A DNA stretch of 64,000 bases, taken from Amaranthus tricolor (Eukaryota > Streptophyta > Magnoliopsida > Caryophyllales > Amaranthaceae). A program made the translations under genes and the position numbers. Shown here piece after piece: positions 1 through 10,598 of the stretch. Location of the stretch: positions 4,990,865 through 5,054,864 of the forward strand of contig NC_080062.1 of assembly GCF_026212465.1 (NCBI RefSeq). The letters run 5' to 3'. Numbering within the stretch: position 1 is the first letter of the stretch; each line of letters begins with the position of its first letter. The notes under the pieces are model-generated. The model did no database searches and was not told the origin of the DNA. It worked only from the letters and a program-made list of their open reading frames with translations.

Positions 1-2
1 AT

Positions 3-83
3 ACACAGGCCGATATGAATGAAGATGACGAGGACGACATGAATGTAGCCGGTGATTCTACCGCAGAAGACTCTGTCGGATAG
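3..83 (+). CDS. C-terminal coding end of an unidentified gene (partial)
   Basis: An open frame enters from the left edge and stops at TAG 81-83. It encodes about 26 residues with an acidic patch (NEDDEDDMN) followed by a Ser/Thr/Gly-rich tail. Acidic C-termini like this are common in nuclear plant proteins, but there is no diagnostic domain here and I do not recognise the gene. The sequence after the stop is AT-rich and looks like a 3' UTR. The frame call rests on a single open frame with coding-like composition that ends in a clean stop. Confidence 0.5.
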   Translation, partial: TQADMNEDDEDDMNVAGDSTAEDSVG

Positions 84-1189
84 CTTAACGGGTGCATTTT
101 TCTTCCTATTCTTGGTTTAGTGCGTTGGAAAGGCTTTGGCATTGTTGTCGCTAATTAGCCGTTATACGGAAACAGTTCATACTAGTTTAATACTCCTAGC
201 CCCTAGGGTATAAAATGTAAATGATTTAGGGGAAATAATGCCTCTAGTTGTTCCCTCCATCATATTTAGGAGCTTGTTAACTTGATTTAGGAAGATTTTT
301 TAGTTCATTGGCTATTGCTTTGTGTATTATTGATCTTGTTTAATGAGGAAAAGGGTGTAAATTAATTGGTTGAGCAGTTGGTTATGTATTCGGCTTTCGA
401 CTGGTTTGGTAGTTTTTTTCCAAACTTTTGTCAAAACCATGCGTACATGAATATCATTTGTTATTTGATTATAGGGAAAGTGGAAAGGTTATGTGAGAAA
501 AATCCCGATATTCAAAACTCATTGGATTTTTCAAATATCATTAGTTGTTTTCAAACTTGCGGTTCAATGAAAATTTTAACATATTAGTAAATACTCAGTT
601 CAATAAAATAATAATTAAGTTTTATGAAATTAATCTCACTAAGAAAACACATTGTTGTATGGGATGGTCTCAGCTTGAAGTGTCCTACATACATAAGTTG
701 ATTGGCTCATTTAATATAAATTGAGAAAATAGACTTCTTGTTTAAGATAATATTATACTTTCTCCGATTCACTATACTTGCTACATTTGATTTTTTACGC
801 AATCTAATGCGTTATTTTAATAATTTATATATTGAATTATACGTCTAAAAATATAAAAAGTTAATATTATGAAAATATGCAATTAGACAATTCAAACAAG
901 ATCCCACTTAACTATATTTTTTCTTGCACGTTAGCCGCAATATATAAAATAAGCTAGAACGATGAATAGTGTCAATAATACAAATATAGCGAGTATTTCA
1001 GAACAAGAAGTATAATTAAGTATTTCTTCATTGTAAAAGCCTTTTTTTAGCATAAATTAACTTTATTATCTCAAAAAAATATTAAATTTAGCTTGTAAAA
1101 AAGTTTTAAGAAAAGTATAGATTAATATAGTGGTTAAAAATTTTCACTCTTATTATTTAAAAAGCATCCAAAATTTCAATGTAAAAATA
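84..1189. other. AT-rich 3' UTR and intergenic sequence
   Basis: No gene is supported here. The first 300-500 bases probably include the 3' UTR and polyadenylation region of the gene ending at 83. A short 73-codon frame at 366-587 has no recognisable motif and looks like chance. Confidence 0.5.
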
Positions 1190-1194
1190 AGGAA

Positions 1195-1856
1195 AATTTT
1201 ATAAGGTAGCATTCAGTTTTCATGAAACGCCAGTGGTAGCACTTTTATAAGATTTTTCCACATGGTAGCATTTAGTTTATGCACTATCTAACTGCCGTAA
1301 CATTTTCCGTTAAATTCTTGTTAATTTCTGTTTAATTCATCATTTTGTAAGATTTTTCCACATGGCAACATTCAGTTTTTGCTCTCAAATGTTTAATTCA
1401 CCATTCTAAAGTTTAATGCACCGATTAATTTATCAACGTCCTTAAATATTGTAACAATTAAGTAGATATTTATTAGTGCTTGTATGCACCTTTTAAACTT
1501 ATGAAATGCACCTTTTGAGCTTATTAAATGCTTTTTTTGAATTATTTATTAGTGTTTGTAATGCTCCTTTTGAACTTTATAATGCCATTAATTTGAATGA
1601 AAATAAAATTTGTACAACATTTTAGGGCGTTGATAAATTAATCGGTGAATTAAACATTAAAATGATGAATTAAACATTTGAGAGCAAAAACGGGATGCTA
1701 CCATGTGGAAAAATCTTACAAAATGATGAATTAAATAGAAATTAACATGAATTTAACGAAAAATGCTATGAAAATTAGATAGTGTATAAACTAGATGGTA
1801 CCATATGAAAAAATTTTACAAATGCTACCTACACAAAAAATAAATGCTACCATGTG
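1195..1856. repeat. Fold-back MITE with long terminal inverted repeats
   Basis: The left arm (about 1195-1440) and right arm (about 1625-1856) are imperfect reverse complements. Shared blocks include a segment with 'gatttttccacatggtagc' and its complement near 1700, and 'ccgattaatttatcaacg' against its complement near 1630. The arms are about 230 bp long around a 180 bp centre. There is no coding capacity. I could not fix a target duplication. Confidence 0.7.
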
Positions 1857-2227
1857 AATACTTCGTAGTTGTTGATGAATAAGAAAAAAAACAAGTATAT
1901 GTTAGAAAGAAGCGGTGAATATACAGAGCAAGTCATAGAATATATAAAAGAGAGTAAAACCATTGCTTTAAAAAAAATAAAAGGAAAATGAGCAAATTGA
2001 GTGGTACTTGTGAGTTGTGAATTGTGAATTGTGAATTGTGAACTGTGATCGCCAAGTCTATAGGCTATGCCGCCATAGCCATTTCTTATTCTCCATTTCC
2101 AATACCCAAAAATAAAAAATATCTTCATTCTGTCGTCAATATCCAGCAAAGAGTGGTAGCAATCTTTTGAATTCAGATTATTGTAAGTTTTATGAATTCA
2201 CCTTTTCCCATTTTCTTCTTAAGAAGA

Positions 2228-2231
2228 AATC

Positions 2232-2287
<56 letters not shown>
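2228..2287. repeat. (TA)n microsatellite
   Basis: About 28 uninterrupted TA units. Confidence 0.95.
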
Positions 2288-2289
<2 letters not shown>

Positions 2290-3689
2290 CAATTCTTGTT
2301 TGCCTGTCTTTCGTTTTAATTCTTTAGTAGTAAGTCGTAATTGAACCTTTCTTTTTCTGGTTAAAATTTCTGCAATTTTTCGAAAGTTTGATGATTTAGG
2401 GTTTTAGGGTTAGTTTTACTTTTAATTTAATCATAGGTTCCTTAATTGTGAGAGACAGAAGTCACAAAATACGGTTTGCTTGGAGGAAATTTTAAGTTTT
2501 TAGTCAATCAATCTATGATTTAGGGTTTGATCTTTTGAAAATGTTTTATGGGGAAAGAAAAGCATAAAAGCTTAAAGGAACTTTAAAGCATAGCGTTATA
2601 TTGAGCTTGTTTGAGATATTGACATTGATCAAGTGAGTAAATTGGTAATCGGCGTGCTGAGGATTTTTTGGATTTGTTATGCTCTTTAGTGTTACATAAA
2701 GCTTAATTGTTTCTGTGAATTGAAGTATCAATGGATCATTTTCTCTGAATGTGAGAACGGATTCTTTTATATTAGCTTTAAAATGGAAGTTTGATGCTTT
2801 GAGATTTGATCTTGGAAACTAATTATGGACTATATGAAATGGATAGACTGATAAAAGCTATCTTCCTGCTAATATAGTACTACTAGACTCGCCTACGCGT
2901 AATCGATTAGGCTTATAAGTTGAAGACTTGAAGTGTTATATACCCCTTCAATTTTTGACAACTTATTTTATGCTTAAGGCGCATACATAATTGCACACTT
3001 CTATAAATCAGGGGAGTCTAAATTGCCTTCATTACTTCACCCCGTTTGATTTGCACATCTTTTATAGAGATGTAAATAGTAATTTTTAGAAATAATAAGT
3101 GGGGTAATGAAATAACTGGATGAGATAAAAAAAAGTGAATGGATTTATTGAAGAGATTAAAAGAGAGCCAAAAGGGAAAAAGGTGCAAAGTAAGTGCGAC
3201 AACCTAATTAGAAATTGGTTCAAATTTAATGGAAGTTAGGGAGTATATTGGAAACATTGAGAGAAGTTTGATTAGAACACAAGAGATACTACTAAAGTAA
3301 GGGATCTTTTAAAATATTTTTTTTTGGGTAATTTTGCATTGTAAAGAATGATATTTATTTTGAAATCTTAAGTTTTGGGAATGATACATGTCTAGATATG
3401 TTGGAAATATCTGCCTCTTGATTCTTTTCTTTCACATTTCCTATGGATGTAGTGGTTATACCTTGTTTTAGCCTTCAGGCTTTCAGCAGAGTAATAAAGC
3501 TAAAATTTGAGGTCTGGTGAGTGAGGGGGATTCTTTCTTTCACATTTCTTATTAAGAGGGCTTCGTTATACTAATAAGGCAAAAAGAAAAAAAGGAGACT
3601 GGGAAAAGGTGGATTCTTTTTTTCACATTTTCTATGAATGTAAAGGCTTTCAGCATATGAATACCAAAAAATGAGATTTGGTGTGGGGG

Positions 3690-3714
3690 GTTTGTGTGTG
3701 TGTGTGTGTGTGTG
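3690..3714. repeat. (TG)n microsatellite
   Basis: A run of about 12 TG units beside a short G-run. Confidence 0.9.
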
Positions 3715-4404
3715 TTAAAATATATGGTGCTGTACAAAGTGCTAAAGTGATGCAGATTACAGAGAGACTTCACGAACAATTATGGTCTGGCTGGGTAAGG
3801 AATCGGACTACTCTTAGGTTGCGACATCGTCTAGGTCAAGAGCAAAGTGCTATGCCCATGTTCTTGGGTATTGTGGCTTGATACAACGGTGATGGATAAG
3901 AAAATTTCCTTGACTAGCTTTGATGTTCGGAGGCTTTAAAAATTAATACTTATTGCTGATTTGGGACTGTGTTTGAACTATGGAATATGAGAATGCATTG
4001 CTATGATCACAGAAATTGTTTTATAGCATCAGAAATATGGCAGTGCAGAGCTTGGTTAAATTTGAATAACTTCCACTTGTTTTCCATATCTTGTACAGAT
4101 TATATCCATAAGTTTTAGTTTTTTTCTTTCATATTCTGTAATGGTCTTCTGTCTTGCTTTGTTTATTTTCTATACCCTGCGCCTTCAGGAATTATACATT
4201 TAAGGTCATACTTAATTGTCAGTTAAGTAAGCTGGCAGAGGGGGGAATGTAATCTATTGTTACCATGTGCCTAGTAGCCTTGACTTATAGGGTTTACTAT
4301 AATACTTGGAAGCCCAAGTGAAATTTGGTTCTGGTGATGTACTGTTTGTTTCTCAATCCTAACTTAAAGTATGTACGTGTGGTGTGACATTATTTATTTC
4401 ACAA

Positions 4405-4565
4405 ATTCTTAAATGAGATGGTCTCATGGTGAGACCTTTTCTATTGAGCTGACCCATGTATATTTAGTATGTTAGATCACTTATAATTTTAAAGTGATCA
4501 ATTAGAGAAATGAGCTAATTATATGGATCCGTCTCACCATGAAACGGTCTCATACAAGACGAGCT
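4405..4565. repeat. Small fold-back MITE with GAGAC/GTCTC ends
   Basis: The left end (ATGAGATGGTCTCATGGTGA) is repeated in inverted form at the right end (TCACCATGAAACGGTCTCAT). The two flank about 100 bp of AT-rich sequence. Related ends occur near 25513, 30390, 55910, 60960 and 63885 in this window, so this is a local family. Confidence 0.65.
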
Positions 4566-5275
4566 GTTGTTTTCTCCTTTGTTTTCATCAAAGATGCTGC
4601 AACTGTTGAAAGTTTAATTGTAGACTGCAGAAGAATGGGGAGATTTTTTGATCAATAATTTTTACGGGTTAAGGGCACACGGTTACGGGATGCTAGTTGA
4701 TTTTTGGTCATAGATTGTTGTAGAATCGCTAAAGCTGGGGTGTTCTAAAAGTTTATGTTAGACGAGAAATAGATACATGCATGGAGTAAGGGAGAAAGAA
4801 AAAAAGCAAGGGCATCAAGTTATAAAACTAAGTAAACTTATTAAGTTACAAATTTTGGAGAATCTAAACTCTTATAATTAATTCTGATGTTTGTAGTACT
4901 GGCAGCTAGTCCTTTGTCTGATTTCCGGAATATGTTGTCAAATTCAGTTTCTGGAGGAAAAAAGCAAATCCCTTTTAACGGGATTTTTCGGGGCGGGGTT
5001 GTGGCGGGAAGGGTTGTAGTTTGGTACAGGGACATGCACACATGCCATTGAAAGGTTAAATCCTAGGCGTTTACTGTTTGCTGTTCTTTCCTTTTCTACA
5101 TTCAATTTCCCTGGTATCCCTCACGGAACTCTTCGAACCCTCCCTGTTTGTACAAGAATCTACTCAATTTAGGTGTTTTTATGTTTCTTTGACTGTTTTT
5201 AATGGAAGGCAAAGTTCTTGCTTAGCAGTTGACTTTGAATTTTTCTGTTCAAGTTTTTTCAGTGTTTTGTGCAAG

Positions 5276-6828
5276 ATGCATCCTCCATTGACATTACACC
5301 GGCATCCAATGTGCGCTGAGGTCAGCTAAACCTGTCTTCTATGACTTCATAGAATGATCACAGATTTTTTTACTAGAGTGATGATTGATATCACCTGGTT
5401 TTTGGTTATTCTACACATACTAATGTAGAAACCCGTGCAATGCACAATTTTTTTAGCATCGACATATATAAACGTATAATATTAGAAATATATAGCCAAA
5501 GATACTATGCACTAAAAACATTCAATTTTGACAGTTATGTATAAATTAACTATAATTTTTGAAATTGTCAACAATATATTATGCAGTATATTGTATTATT
5601 TAATTTACTCAATTTAACTATAAATAAATCCTAGTCAAAGATAATTTAATAGTAGAAATATTGGTCAAAAATCAAATGCTATGTCATTCTTCTTTAGCCG
5701 ATATATGAGTTCCATTTGACAAATTGTGTTTTGTTGTGACACTTAGAATTTTCCAAGCTTTTTAGTATAATGTATGATACCTTTTTTTCCTAGTATTTTT
5801 TGGGGGCAAGAAGTCGTTGATTGTGATCTGTGATAGTCACTGAGCGATACTAGTTGACAGGGTGTAATTTGTTTAAATATTGTCAAATAAATTGGTTTTT
5901 CATCATGAGCTTGCTCAATGTTGTGCAATTCTGGCTATCAGTAATCATCTTTGCAAGGTATTACAAGGCAAATCTTTTCTTTGTAGGCCCCGTTTAGATT
6001 GAGGGTAAATATTTAAGGGGTAAATAAAAGTTAAAGTAAAAAAATAAAATTAGTTAGATAAAAGATTATAAGAATTTGATTGTTAGAGAGGTAGAGAAAT
6101 TAGTTAGAAAGTAATGAAAAATGGATAAAATAATAATTAATTCCCTCATTTTGGGGTATAAGTTTACCCAAGGGGAGGGTGGGGGAAAACTTTTTTTCAA
6201 ATTAGGTATATCTTCCTTCTTTTTTATTCATCTTTTTTAGTTTATCTCATTCTATCTCTTCCACAATTATTTCATTTACTTCATTTGTTCATGTACTTAC
6301 CTTTATTTCATTAGTTTGACTTTTTTACTCCCTAAAATATTTACAATCAATCCAAGCGAGCCCGTAGGATTGTCATCTGTACCTATAAACTCTTTCTATC
6401 CCATCAAAACTTGCCTTTTCTTTTTTCTTGCAACATCCAAAATGTTTTCCTTTGTGATCCAGTTTTCTTTTGGAAATTAATCCTTTAAATGAACATCTTG
6501 CTTTCATCAATCGGTTACTTATACCTCCCGTTGTATCTTGCAGATCATCGAGACATTCCAGAAATGTCATGAAGAACACCCTGTCGGGAAATTTTTTGGC
6601 AAGTGCACCGATTTTAAAATTAAACTTGATCAGTGCTTCAGGCAGGAGGTAATTTCTCCATATATTAAGTGTCTAAAGTTTGAAACCTCTATTTGTGTGT
6701 GAATGAATACCAAACTTTTGTCATATATAACCCAGAAAGTCGTAAAACGGAAGGCAAACTTTGAAAAGAGTAAGAAACTCAAAGAAACGCTACAAGCGCA
6801 GAGGAAAGAAACTGCCGGACAAAGTTAA
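5276..6828 (+). CDS. CMC2: CMC2-like twin CX9C cytochrome c oxidase biogenesis protein (3 exons)
   Basis: Exons 5276-5320, 6544-6648 and 6736-6828 join in frame across GT/AG introns to give 80 residues. The product has two CX9C motifs: C13-x9-C23 and C36-x9-C46. This is the CHCH/twin CX9C signature of the CMC1/CMC2 family. The N-terminus MHPPLTLHRHPMC and the block HPVGKFFGKCTD are typical of plant CMC2. Family members are imported into the mitochondrial intermembrane space, oxidised there on their cysteines, and assist assembly of respiratory complex IV. The C-terminal third is Lys/Arg-rich. Length and cysteine spacing are normal and no disruption is visible, so the gene looks functional. 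Intron 1 (1,223 bp) holds a MITE. Assignment is by recognition of the family pattern; no alignment was run. Confidence 0.88.
5986..6363. repeat. MITE in intron 1 of the CMC2-like gene
   Basis: The left end (GGCCCCGTTTAGATTGAGGG, then TAAATATTT) is an imperfect inverted copy of the right end (AAATATTTACAATCAATCCA, then AGCGAGCCC). A GTA trinucleotide flanks both sides (5983-5985 and 6364-6366). The inside is AT-rich and non-coding. Confidence 0.7.
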
Positions 6829-7397
6829 CAATTGATTTTGGCGCTTCGTATGCTTTGCGGGAACCATTGATATGGCCTGCTCAAATCGGCATTTGATTTA
6901 GTACGTAGCATTACAAAATGGGAAGTTTATACTCTAGCAGTGCTGATGAATAGGAATGACATTTCCGATTTTTGATTTGCGCTGTACAGTGAATATAAAT
7001 CAGGGCCGTGTTATACACATCAATTGCACGCTCGAGCCATGAATTCAAGGAAACATTTATGTTTTGTATTTCTATGAAAAGGAAATGTGTTTGTAATCCT
7101 AGTTGCAAAATAGTTCAAGTAGGTTTCCCTTTGATATCTTTCTTTGTTTAATGATTATGAATTTGTGAATTTCAGCTCATTTTTGAACGGCTTAAAAAAT
7201 AATTTTGGTTCATTACGAATTTTTTCTTGAAAGACATATATACTTGATATGGACCCAAGGAAGGTTAATCATCTCCCACAAATATGTTTTCTAGTTTGGT
7301 TAATTGTGCACTCCTATAGCAACCACCAGTCAATAACTTGTTAAAAGGGTAAAATTTATATGGCAAACGTCCCAACATTTCTATTAGGCGATAGCTC
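6829..7397. other. Probable 3' UTR and spacer
   Basis: Follows the stop of the CMC2-like gene. No further coding signal is seen. Confidence 0.45.
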
Positions 7398-7401
7398 TTA
7401 A

Positions 7402-7799
7402 GGAGGTGTTTGGTATGAGGGATTTGAGAAAGGGAATGGGACTTTGTCTCAAAAATAAGTTTAAGTTTTTGTTTGTTTAAAGGGAATGTGCATAGGAAAT
7501 GTGATTAAAATGGGAGAAAATCCCAAGAAAAATGTGTTGGGGAGTGTAAGTATTTGAATTGAGACTTTCATTTTATGGGTATGAGTTGCCGCCGTCATTC
7601 CCTCTCCAGACCATGTCCATAGTTTTTCTATGAGCGGGGATACATTGGGTAGGATGATGATGACGACGACGACTTTCATTTTATCTTTTTTTTTCAAAGT
7701 CCCTACCATGACAAATAAGTCTCATTATCTTTAAAGTTTTAACTTAAAAGTCTCATCTTAAAGTCTCACAAATCCTGTTTTCTTGTGTCAAACACCCCC
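7402..7799. repeat. MITE with TTAA-type target duplication, host of a SINE
   Basis: The left end GGAGGTGTTTGG and right end CAAACACCCCC are inverted copies. Both are flanked by TTAA (7398-7401 and 7800-7803). Further homology (GGATTTG near the left end, CAAATCC near the right) extends the inverted repeat. A short SINE sits inside at 7577-7670. Confidence 0.65.
7563..7684 (+). mobile_element. Short SINE with 14 bp target-site duplication
   Basis: The body (7577-7670, 94 bp) has the 3' features of a plant SINE: a segment ending GGGGATACATTGGGTAGGAT, followed by a GATGATGAC-type simple tail. It is flanked by identical 14-base repeats (gactttcattttat) at 7563-7576 and 7671-7684. Long duplications and simple-repeat tails are hallmarks of target-primed reverse transcription. 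The body is shorter than a full SINE, so it is probably 5'-truncated. Confidence 0.75.
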
Positions 7800-7803
7800 T
7801 TAA

Positions 7804-8714
7804 TAGTAACAAGGTAATGAAATGCTTTGTTAGAACTTCTTTAGTAACTGTGGGCACAGGGCACTCTTAATGCTTATATCCCAACAAATTCGTGCCTTGG
7901 CCCTTGCAGATCCTGCGCATTCAACTACGTCATTACCTTTCCTTTGGGATCACCCAATAGACGTTCTCGAAGGCTTGATTTCAAAAGTAAAATTCAAAGG
8001 ATTCCAACATAGAATAACGGTTTTACTAAGCAATTGAGAATTGACTGCAACATATGAATTGAAAGATCACCATGTTTGTAGGTTTTTCTCCTTTTGACTA
8101 CTGAGCCCTTGTAGCAACATTGATCACAATATCCAGCAATATTTTCTCAATCATGCTATATAAAGAAAGAAATGAGAGGAATCCAAGGGATAACACATTT
8201 TCTTTGTTTAGACTGCAGATGAGGAAAGAGAAATGAAAAAAGAAAAAAGAAAATTTAAAGGAAGGAGTCTTTCACATTTTTATAAAATAAATCGTTTCTA
8301 GAATGAAAACATTTGAAAGAAAACATCACTATTTTCCTCCCCTTCTTTTACCTTTCCTCTTCTTCCCTTCCCTCTTAAAATGTTCTACAAGATTATTTAG
8401 TTAGCTTCCAGATGTAATACAAGTAAAAAGCCATCAAAGCCTTTACTTCTTGCCAAAAAGGGCATTTCTAAGAGTTTTTATCGGTCTCTATGTAAGAAAT
8501 TCCTCCGTAATATTTCCTCTGAGGAGAAGCAAACTTCTTTCAAAATCCCGCTTCATCCATCTGGTATCCTGTAATAGAAAAATAGTTCTCGAGTTGGCAG
8601 TAATACCATTGCCGGTGAGCGTGATAAGTTCTGAATAACCAATAATGCAGGAAAATACTATAACGCACTGATAAAACTTCCCCTTTGCACAGTAACAACG
8701 AATTTTGATAAAGG
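7804..8714. other. Spacer without a supportable gene
   Basis: Purine-rich and AT-rich patches only. A frame at 8450-8638 has no recognised similarity. It lies just upstream of the U-box/ARM relic and may be flanking debris. Confidence 0.35.
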
Positions 8715-9300
8715 AAGCTGCACTTCAAAAGATGATAGAAGTCCTCAAAATGGAAACCAATGAAGGTAAGGGAAAATGCGGCGGCAACATCGCAAGTTTG
8801 GACGATTGTGGATGACTACAACTCTACAAGGCAAGTATTGAAGTCATCGAAAAATCAACAGCTTTAGTACATCTCTTGAAAGAATAGATGCGTCATGAAA
8901 AGGAGATGCTGCAACAGTGCGAGCTAATCTTGCATTTTACAACCAAACCAGAGGACAATTGTACATGAAGAAGCCGTACCTTTGATACTTAATGTTATGT
9001 TTGATGAAAAGACAGGAATTACAGATGAGGCTTTGGCACTGCTTGTATTGCTCTCAGGATAGCTGAAGGATTTGAGATCACCAGAACTAAAAGTAAACAT
9101 TTCATCCCCTTTTGATTGTTTTTTTGAGATTTGGATTCCCAAAAAGGTTAAGAGAATTGAGTGAGCAAAGATGGAGGTGAAGTTGTGAAATATTTGGATC
9201 CTGGAAGCTTCTCATTACTCCAGAGTTTAGTAGCTGATGGGTCATCTGAAGCTTGAGAAAGGGCTAGACGACTATTGAGGTTACTCATCCAATTCTGCTC
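8715..9300 (+). pseudogene. Decayed U-box/ARM-repeat E3 ubiquitin ligase fragment
   Basis: Translated pieces match the C-terminal armadillo repeats of plant U-box (PUB) ligases. 'AATVRANLAFYNQTRGQL' lies near 8910. 'VPLILNVMFDEKTG', followed by ITDEALALLVLLSG, spans 8976-9059. 'LLQSLVADGSSEA', then ERARRLLRLL after a stop, lies at 9215-9290. In functional proteins this array binds substrates or partners, while the U-box recruits the E2 enzyme. Here in-frame stops at 9060-9062 and 9254-9256, plus frame changes between the pieces, disable it. No U-box is visible upstream. It is a truncated relic rather than a gene. Confidence 0.72.
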
Positions 9301-9317
9301 CATTCTTGCAAACCTTT

Positions 9318-9590
9318 ACAATATTGTTTGGATAATAACTTTGGAAAGAAAAGAAAGGAAAGGAAGGAGAAGGGAGGGGAGCGAAAGGAAGGGAAGAGAA
9401 ATGGAAGGGAAGTAAGTAACTCTTGCTTATTTAGGAGGGAAGGGAAGGTAAAGGAAGGGAGATAAGAGTTTCCGTTCAAATCTTTCCAAAGCCGGAAAGA
9501 TTAATACCTTAACAAAAATCATACATCCAATTCTCTCCAAATCCCTCCCTTTCAAATCCCTTCCTCTCATTTTATTATCCAAACAAGAGA
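9318..9590. repeat. Fold-back element with polypurine/polypyrimidine arms
   Basis: TTGTTTGGATAATAA near 9321 is repeated inverted as TTATTATCCAAACAA near 9572. The left arm is almost pure purine (GGAAAG/GGGAAGG runs) and the right arm is pyrimidine-rich. It starts immediately after the U-box/ARM relic. Confidence 0.6.
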
Positions 9591-10598
9591 TCCTTCGCCC
9601 CTCCAAATACTTTCCCTTCCTTTCACTCCATTATACATAGTGTTAGTATCAAAACAAGATAGGAAGGTTTGTAATCAGGGTTCATGACCCACTTTTTATA
9701 TCCTCATAATAACAAAAAAGAATGAAGAAAACAGAAAGTATCAATTAGAACACAATTTTCTTTTACTTCAATGTATTATGAACAAATATATAACTTAGAA
9801 TACAAAAGAGGAAAAAGTTGCAATAAACAGTCAAATTGGAGCTATATGATAATCCACATAAACATAAAACAGTTTCTGAGAAAATTAGCAGAAACAGAAG
9901 AAATGCACCATTAAAAACGTGTGCAGAAAGCTGAATAATAAAATAATCGAGATCACCTGATAACGCATTGGTAGAGTAGTCCTCATTATGCCCAGCCTTG
10001 AAAACAGACAGCACTGCATCTCTACACACATACAGCAGGCATAACATGTCCAGTTTCTGCATATGTGAACAAACATAGAAAGACCAACATAACAAAAGGA
10101 AAAGTGAAATACATAGCTGGGTAATAAAAATTATCCTTGATCATATTTGATATAGAAAATACTGGAACTTCTGAAAGAACGAGGCACTGAAGATCTTAGA
10201 GGCTGATGATTTACACCATTTCTCAGACGGTATCACAAAAAGGAAATTTTCAGAATGCCAGAGCAAAATCAAATGAACGATAGTAGAGAGACAGATGGAG
10301 TTTCAGAATTATTAACTGACACTATAATATTACTTCATTATTGAACAAAATTTACAAATATTTGTCATATTTTACATATCATGTACAGATAGATGCTACA
10401 TTAGGGAAATAAGAGCAACAAAGAAAACGGTAACTACAAGCCTTTCCTAATCTCTTCTACAATACCTTATTAAAGAATTGCCTTGTCAAGGTTAAACTTC
10501 TGTTCAACCAATCAGAGGAAAAATAGTAAAACTTAGGTCATCCCGAGTTCTGTGAACAATTATTCACATCAGCTATAGAGATATATGCTATATGTCCT
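9591..10598. other. UGP3 3' flank with one unassigned exon-like block
   Basis: This holds the 3' UTR of UGP3 (minus strand) and AT-rich DNA. On the minus strand, about 10060-9957 is an open block preceded by CAG and followed by CAG/GTGATC (exon-like). It encodes KLDMLCLLYVCRDAVLSVF and more. I do not recognise it and cannot link it to a gene. Confidence 0.35.

Larger units (their letters stand above)
2288..5275. other. Non-coding stretch upstream of the CMC2-like gene
   Basis: No supportable protein-coding gene. It contains a TG microsatellite (about 3690-3714), a small fold-back MITE (about 4405-4565) and AT-rich DNA. A frame at 3678-3881 translates through the TG repeat into a segment with coding-like composition (ITERLHEQLW..., stop 3879-3881). 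I cannot assign it, and it may be a gene relic. The promoter and any 5' UTR exon of the CMC2-like gene should lie in this stretch but were not located. Confidence 0.5.

Noticed and set aside
9763..10095. 110-codon minus-strand frame read as one protein
   Set aside because: Low-complexity hydrophobic tail. Only an inner exon-like block is of interest, and it is reported separately.
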